A stretch of 32,319 bases of DNA, from assembly GCA_003427395.1 (NCBI GenBank), contig BFEA01000114.1, positions 458,659 through 490,977 of the forward strand, written 5' to 3'. How positions within the stretch are numbered: position 1 is the stretch's first letter; each line of letters begins with the position of its first letter. Under the pieces are notes generated by a model that saw only the letters and a program-made list of their open reading frames with translations, had not been told where the DNA came from and did no database searches. A program made the position numbers and the translations under genes. The stretch is from Chara braunii (Eukaryota; Streptophyta; Charophyceae; Charales; Characeae). This document shows positions 27,711-32,319 of the stretch, piece after piece.

Positions 27711-28980
27711 GCGCTTGCTTCTTCCTATATAAAGTTTGCAGCCCCAGTAGGAGCAACTGGTATTCGTACGGCCATTCCCTTTTGCTGGCTGTCTGAGCTC
27801 AGGGCAAAAGGGGATGATGTGGCCCAGATACCCACATGTGGAGCAAACTCCCTCCTCTCTCCTCTGCCTCCACAATGCTTCTGGCATTTTCATAGTTGTC
27901 TGGGGCTCTCCTTCCTCACGCATTGGATTAGGAGGATACCTGCGGGGATCTCGGAACCCACCATTTCCAGCATTTATGAGGGCAAAGTTGCCCCCTCTTC
28001 CACCTTGAAAGGAGGAAGGAGCTCGACCACCTTGCGGGGAACCATATCCCCTTCCTCCTGCTAGGAAGCCCTGATTGCCTCCAATCCCCTGTGCGGCCTG
28101 TCCTCATCCTCTCATACCATGGCCTCCTCTTATTTGGCCTCCCCCACTCTCTCCCACATGGGCTGCTACAACCTTATCCCCTCCCCGGACTTCTTGGTCA
28201 TGGTCTCCTGCCAACCCAAAGTCTATCTGGTCATAAGGGAGATCTTCTACTCCCCATCCCTCGGAAGTAATCAGGAGTTTGTCGCTCCCTTGAATGCTAC
28301 CTAGGATCGTACCCACACGCATAAGGCGGCGATCTCATTGGCCGAGTGGATAGATCTTGGGGTCCGTCTTGACCTTCGCCTGTTCCTCCAGTTTACTCGC
28401 CAACGCTGCTCCCTCCTACAACATTTTCCTTTTAGCCTCTGCCCTCTTCTTCTTCTTCGCTATGGCATGCCTTGCATGTTCGACCTGATGTTCCTCCTCT
28501 TGCACCTCCTTCTCTTCTCCCTCTGCAATGGTTATGACAACCTGCACCCCATGATCCTTCTCTTCCAGCTCTTCCAGTGTCTAATTCCCCTTAGGCATCC
28601 CTATTGCTTCTTTTCATTTTCGCACCACTTCCGGACCGAAGATATCGACCGATGGTACGCGGTGCCTGGGCCCGACTCGAGTCTTTCTTTTTCCTTCTCC
28701 CCCGTAGCGGTTTCCTTTCCCTTAGATTCTTCTTTCTTCTCCTCCTTTTCTCCTCCTCCTTTCTTTCGTTCTTCTTCTTATTCCGATTCCACGCTCTTCA
28801 TCTCCTCATCGAACTTCTTTCTCTTCTCTTCCAATTCTCTCTCCTCTCGATCTCTTTCTTCCTTTTTCTTTTGTTCCTCATACCCCTCATCTCTTGGTTC
28901 CAACACTTGCGTGCCATCCCTCAATCCTTCATCACATATCGGTTTGTTCTACAGAATCCTAGAGGGAACAGCATCCGGAG
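27711..28980 (-). pseudogene. decayed gypsy gag (coiled coil, Gly-rich, CCHC)
   Basis: Reading the minus strand from about 28980 there are charged coiled-coil-like pieces (KKFDEEMKSVESE, TLEELEEKDHGVQVV, LASKLEEQAKVKTDP). Then comes DRRLMRVGTILGSIQGSDKL (ATG 28322), a Gly/Arg/Gln-rich stretch (GGNQGFLAGGRGYGSPQGGR), and a CCHC-type knuckle CSTCGYLGHIIPFCP (about 27840). TGA codons at 28335-28337 and 28104-28106 and other stops or shifts upstream interrupt one otherwise continuous frame. The plus-strand Phe/Ser/Leu-rich frame of 226 codons over 28338-29018 is the antisense shadow. The protease that should follow is missing. Confidence 0.7.
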
Positions 28981-29284
28981 CTGAGACTCCCAAATCACGG
29001 ACAGGGCAAGAAACATAAATATTGGGTAATTGTCCATACTGTCTGTTCGACATAGCAGGTAAGTAACCTTTTCACCTCCTCACCGCTTAGACCTACCCTC
29101 AACACTTACAAATCCCTGAACAACTGATCTACAAACCGCTACTTAATTTCCCTCCCTCGGCTGCCGTCACTACGGGTCCCGAAGTGAAGTCAACCAGCAA
29201 TTTCAAGACTGCCAACAATCCATCTCAAGAATTATTTGATGCCACAAACAAGACGGTGTGGCTGATCAACATAAGTAAGGTCCC
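28981..29284. other. no gene seen
   Basis: Spacer between the gag remnant and the 151-bp duplication. It could include the 5' end or LTR of the minus-strand gypsy remnant, but no LTR boundary was found. Confidence 0.35.
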
Positions 29285-29600
29285 CCTCACCACTTAGACA
29301 GACTCCTCACCACTTAGACAGACTCCGCGTTGCATCACACGGTTCGGTTGCATGCCAGTTACTTATAGCCATTGGGCAAGCCGGGTTATTTAACGAGCTA
29401 GCCACTCATGCCCGTGCTTCCGACTTTATGTGGTCTAGTCCAGCTGTCGAGTCACTACCTAACCTAGGCAGACCACTTACTGCGCTTACACGGTTCAGTT
29501 GTGCGCCGGTCAGTACTGGTCATCGGGCTAGAGGGGTTGTTTTACAAGCACCCGCTGCTCATGTCCGTACTCCTTCCTTCACGCGATCAACGTCCAGCTA
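29285..29600 (+). repeat. 20-bp and 151-bp tandem duplications
   Basis: CCTCACCACTTAGACAGACT is repeated twice in tandem at 29286-29325. A larger unit beginning near ACACGGTTC (29337) is repeated at 29488, 151 bp further, with shared CACTCATG/GCTCATG, CCCGT/TCCGT, GGGCAAGCCGGGTT/GGGCTAGAGGGGTT and CCAGCT. Identity by eye is about 70%. No gene. Confidence 0.75.
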
Positions 29601-29798
29601 TTGGGTCAACAAGGATCATTCATTGACTCAAGAGACTCAAACAAACACTCAACAGACTCAAAGATCCAACGACTCAAGATGACATTGGCAAGAATCACAA
29701 TGGAAGGTGACACAAACAATAATTTGTGACCAGCAGCATCCGAATTGGGAAATTTCAAATTTACAATGAAGTTCACAAAAAGCAAATGCAAAAATGAC

Positions 29799-29934
29799 AA
29801 GGCTGGGGTAAGATGCACCTCACTCAAGTCTCAATTGAAGCTCCTCGTCGCTTTCACACAGCAAGGCAGCGACGAACCGCAGACAAGGCAGTCCACACAT
29901 TCTCCTTTCCAGACAAGGCTGGGGTAAGATGCTC
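29799..29934 (+). repeat. 21-bp direct repeat pair
   Basis: GACAAGGCTGGGGTAAGATGC occurs identically near 29799 and near 29912, about 114 bp apart. Between them lies CGCAGACAAGGCAGTCCACAC, which is an inverted match to the outer end of the left foldback arm. Confidence 0.8.
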
Positions 29935-30370
29935 TTCCACACCTTTTCCTCCATAGTTGGATGTGTGTACTGCACTGCCTGCGCTCCGCCACCGCCTTGC
30001 TGCCTGTCCCCCTTGAATCGCATTTCGTCCTTTGCAAGCTCCTGTGTTCAGTATGTGGTGTGGCTGTGGTGTTGGTGTCACCCTGTGCTTTGCTGCGCTG
30101 CTGCGTTGTTGACACCCATGCCTTGCCTTCCACGTTCCTTGCTTGTGTGTCGTGTGGTGTGCTGCTGCGTTGGTGTCACCTTGTGCTTCGCTGCGCTGTC
30201 GCCGTGCTGCTCGTCCGCTTGCTCTGTTGTTCTTCGCAGTTGTGTTTCCTTCGCAGTGTTGCCTGGTGCTCCGCGGAGTTGCTGCCTGCTGCTGTGTTCC
30301 GTTTGTGGACCGTCTGCCTCCAACAACGGTCAAAGGGTTCGTGACCCAAACCATCAATATGGGCATTCCA

Positions 30371-30430
30371 CAGACTGTTGAGGGTTCAGCCTCCTGATGA
30401 GCTGGTGTGACTCCCATGAAACAATCTATC
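30371..30430 (+). ncRNA. type III hammerhead ribozyme-like sequence (left arm)
   Basis: The order is as follows: stem III 5' strand CAGACTGT (30371-30378); cleavage-site U (30379); stem I GAGG/CCTC with loop GTTCAG (30380-30393); core CTGATGA (30394-30400); stem II region of 17 nt with a weak UGG/CCA pairing; core GAAA (30418-30421); and stem III 3' strand ACAATCTA (30421-30428), paired with one mismatch over the first seven positions. The right arm keeps ATAGATTGT-C before stem I, which would pair perfectly with ACAATCTAT, so the ancestral stem III was complete with a GUC site. This copy, with its GUU site and weak stem II, may be slow or inactive. Confidence 0.65.
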
Positions 30431-30433
30431 ATC

Positions 30434-30715
30434 AGTTTTATTTTTTTCAGTCTTTGAATTGTTTTTGGGACTTGTACTTTCCCTTAGTTAAGTCTGTTTG
30501 GTGTGCTTGACAATGTGTGTCGTCTGCTTGGTGTGCTTGTGTCTCGTTTGCTTGGTCTGCTTGGTTTCTTTGTGTGTCGTCTGCTTGGTCTGTTTGGTGT
30601 GCTTGTGTGTCGTCTGCTTGGTCTGTTTGGTGCGCTTGTGTGTCGTTCTGCTTGGTCTGTTTGGTGTGCTTGTGTCATCTGCTTGGTCTGTTTTGTGTGC
30701 TTGTGTGCCTGATAG
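30434..30715 (+). repeat. 33-bp degenerate minisatellite in foldback spacer
   Basis: Units read approximately GTCTGTTTGGTGTGCTTGTG then TGTCGTCTGCTTG, repeated about eight times with changes and deletions. All reading frames through it are repeat-derived. Confidence 0.85.
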
Positions 30716-30726
30716 GCTGCACCAAC

Positions 30727-30757
30727 TCATCAGGAGGCTGAACCCTCGACAATCTAT
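30727..30757 (-). ncRNA. truncated type III hammerhead sequence (right arm)
   Basis: On the minus strand are stem III 5' strand ATAGATTGT (complement 30749-30757), cleavage-site C, stem I GAGG/CCTC and core CTGATGA (complement 30727-30733). Similarity to the left arm ends inside stem II (GTTGGTGCAGCC), and no GAAA core follows. The ribozyme is cut off at the arm-spacer junction. Confidence 0.65.
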
Positions 30758-31353
30758 GGAATGCCCATATTGATGGTTTGGGTTATGAACCCCTTGACCA
30801 TTGTTGGAGGCAGACTGTCCACAAACGGAGCACAGTAACGGGCAGCAACTCAGCAAAGCACCAGGCAACACTACTGCACAGCGCCAAAAACGACTGCAAG
30901 GAACAAACAGAGCAAGCGGAAGAGCAGCATGGCAACAGTGCAGCGAAGCACAAGGTCACACTAACACAGCAGCCACACCACACGGCACACAAGCGAGGAA
31001 CGCAGAAGGCAAGGCATGCAGATGGGCCGCAAGGCAGCACCCAGTGAAGCACAGGGAAACACCAACACGACAGCCACACCACATAGTGAACACCGCAACT
31101 TGCAAGAGGATGACATGCGACACAAGGGGGACGGGCAGCAACGCAGCAGCGGAGCGCAGACAAGGCAGTCCTCACATCCAACTGGAAAGGAAAAAGAGGA
31201 AAAAGTGGAAAAAGAGAACATGGAGGAGAGAACGAGCAAAACTATGGTGAAAGGAGAAGAAAGGTACATGATGAAAGGAGGGAGAAGCTATAGAGGTGCA
31301 AAGAGAGAGGGAAGAAAAGGAGAAGGAAAATTTTGCAAACTGCAAGGGAAATA

Positions 31354-31545
31354 AATAGGCATGACCAACAAGGATGAAGACGCCATCTGGAGGACGAAGA
31401 CGACAGCCACAGGATGGACGGTGGAAATCCGATGAAACAGCAAGAGAAATAGGCACGGTGAAGGACGAAGCCGCCTCAGATCATGGCATTGGGAGGAGGA
31501 AGCCGGCGGCCACAGGATGAACGGCGAAGTCCGACGAATGAGTTT
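31354..31545 (+). repeat. diverged ~95-bp tandem pair
   Basis: GCCACAGGATGGACGGTGGA followed by AATCCGATGAAAC (about 31408-31440) recurs as GCCACAGGATGAACGGCGA followed by AGTCCGACGAATG (about 31507-31540). Matching GGA.GAAG.CG stretches lie upstream of each. No gene. Confidence 0.6.
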
Positions 31546-32068
31546 GGCACAGTCTATTGCTTCTTTTGTGGGCTCATGTCTAGCGAACATGACAACCCCC
31601 CCCCCCCTCCCCCCCTTCCCCCACACACACACTTTGGACAAGGTGACATGGATAAAACACTCCGTTTTTTGTAGAGTAGTATCTGGCGAATGCACAACAC
31701 ACAGAGGGTCTACTTACACACACTCGTGGACGGACCTTGAGTTACTAGGACGAAATGGCTGTGTTGTCCTAGAATCTGTAGGAATGTGACGTCTTCTCAT
31801 TTATCTTCTAGGAAATGAGATCAGCGTGCAGTGGAATGGCGCCGGACCACGGTTTCTAGAGTTTTCAACGTGTGTCGAGCGAGACCCAGAGTGGGTTGTC
31901 GGGCTGTGACGGATCCTGGACTTACTGCCCTTATCGTTCGTCGGGTGAACTAGACAGTCTGCTAGGTCTGGGGCTGGTGTGAGTAAAGTTGATCACATTC
32001 GTCAAGAATATTGCTAACTCTGGGCGAGGTGGTGAGTCTCCTCATCGATCACTCAAATACATCCTCTG
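31546..32068. other. no gene recognised
   Basis: A poly-C tract (31594-31622) and a short CA run are followed by about 400 bp of unique sequence ending at the hammerhead remnant. By comparison with the foldback arms it might be the 5' part of another copy of the same ribozyme-bearing element, but I found no strong similarity. Confidence 0.35.
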
Positions 32069-32125
32069 CAGACCGTAGGGGGCTCAACCTCCTGGTAGTT
32101 GGTGAAAGTCTGATGAAACAGTTTG
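32069..32125 (+). ncRNA. decayed type III hammerhead ribozyme remnant
   Basis: The layout matches the sequence at 30371-30430: stem III CAGACCGT (32069-32076), site A (GTA), stem I GGGG/CCTC, a core reading CTGGTAG instead of CTGATGA, TTGGTG, then GAAA (32115-32118) and stem III 3' strand ACAGTTTG. Two stem III positions that mismatch in the left-arm copy are paired here (C-G twice), and one C-G has become G-U. The broken core should abolish cleavage. Confidence 0.6.
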
Positions 32126-32196
32126 TCATGGGCACTCCTTTCTTGTGGAGTTGTCTGATGGAACAGTTTGTCATGGCCGCTTTCTTGTGGAATTGT
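32108..32196 (+). repeat. ~45-bp tandem duplication at the hammerhead 3' side
   Basis: GTCTGATGAAACAGTTTGTC then ATGGGCACTCCTTTCTTGTGGA is repeated as GTCTGATGGAACAGTTTGTC then ATGGCCG.CTTTCTTGTGGA. The second copy turns the GAAA core box into GGAA. Confidence 0.85.
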
Positions 32197-32210
32197 CTTT
32201 AACGAATAGA

Positions 32211-32227
32211 GAACACACACACACACG

Positions 32228-32319
<92 letters not shown>
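32211..32319. repeat. (CA)n and (GA)n microsatellite at window end
   Basis: A short CA run is followed by at least 45 GA units that run to the last base, so the true length is unknown. Confidence 0.97.

Larger units (their letters stand above)
29958..31184. mobile_element. foldback element: ~450-bp inverted arms carrying hammerhead sequence
   Basis: The left arm (about 29958-30408) and right arm (about 30722-31184) are inverted copies. For example, GTTGGATGTG...CTGCGCTCCG, CTGTCCCCCTTG, TATGTGGTGTGGCTGT, GTTTGTGGACCGTCTGCCTC and CATCAATATGGGCATTCCA all reappear reverse-complemented with scattered changes. The spacer (30434-30715) is a degenerate ~33-bp tandem repeat. Type III hammerhead ribozyme sequence sits at the inner end of both arms. 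Open frames in the arms are Cys/Val- or Thr/Gln-rich shadows. It may be two retrozyme-like units inserted head to head; LTRs and primer-binding sites were not identified. Confidence 0.7.

Noticed and set aside
28338-29018. 226-codon Phe/Ser/Leu-rich plus-strand frame
   Set aside because: It is the antisense of a Lys/Glu-rich gag coiled coil. The minus strand makes better protein sense.
29854-30432. 192-codon minus-strand and 150-codon plus-strand frames
   Set aside because: They read through the foldback arm and are Thr/Gln or Cys/Val-rich shadows of repeat DNA carrying the ribozyme-like sequence.

Overview
The window reads as repeat-dense nuclear DNA of a green-lineage eukaryote. A charophyte alga such as Chara is my best guess. 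The grounds are U6 snRNA-like copies with the plant-type 5' stem, very long GA/CT microsatellites, Ty3/gypsy elements, and a Penelope-like element (PLE) with an N-terminal GIY-YIG endonuclease, a type reported from green algae and spike mosses. I see no intact host protein gene. Every recognisable protein belongs to a retroelement and most are broken. A short N gap lies at 17866-17903.

Layout. 1-4.9 kb: microsatellite, G-rich TTAGGG-like repeats and AT/GC-mixed DNA without genes. 4.9-7.5 kb: an unusually palindrome-rich stretch, including a recurring CCGTTC/GAACGG hairpin family, a 638-bp terminal-inverted-repeat (TIR) element, a truncated U6 copy with an oligo-A tail, and a ladder of nine hairpins in 320 bp. 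9.77-10.0 kb: a near full-length but diverged U6 copy and a tRNA-derived SINE-like unit, both on the minus strand. 10.3-14.9 kb: a decayed plus-strand Ty3/gypsy element (gag end, protease, RT, RNase H, integrase) broken by about five frameshifts and five in-frame stops. 17.2-18.2 kb: a TATA/CAAT promoter-like site followed by a 77-bp minisatellite.

19.4-24.55 kb: the main element. In order it holds a small ORF, a gag-like ORF (CCHC zinc knuckle, charged coiled coil, SAP-like C-terminus), a partly duplicated GIY-YIG segment, a large ORF (GIY-YIG, CxC linker, Penelope/telomerase-type RT), and a hammerhead-ribozyme-like fold 0.75 kb beyond the coding end. The flanks carry GA/CT microsatellites. 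The large ORF has one TAG and one TGA in frame inside conserved RT/thumb sequence.

24.6-27.1 kb: microsatellites, a second SINE copy carrying an orphan poly(A) insertion with a direct repeat, and a 172-bp foldback relative of the 6.4-kb TIR element. 27.5-29.0 kb: a decayed minus-strand gypsy element in which gag is joined directly to mid-RT. 29.3-32.3 kb: tandem duplications and a foldback structure with two ~450-bp inverted arms, whose inner ends carry type III hammerhead ribozyme sequence. A third, mutated copy with compensating changes in stem III lies at 32.07 kb. The window ends inside a GA tract.

The common thread is retroelements that use or carry small self-cleaving RNA folds, together with small non-autonomous elements (SINE, foldback/TIR units, U6 retrocopies) that such machinery could have mobilised. 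That last link is inference.
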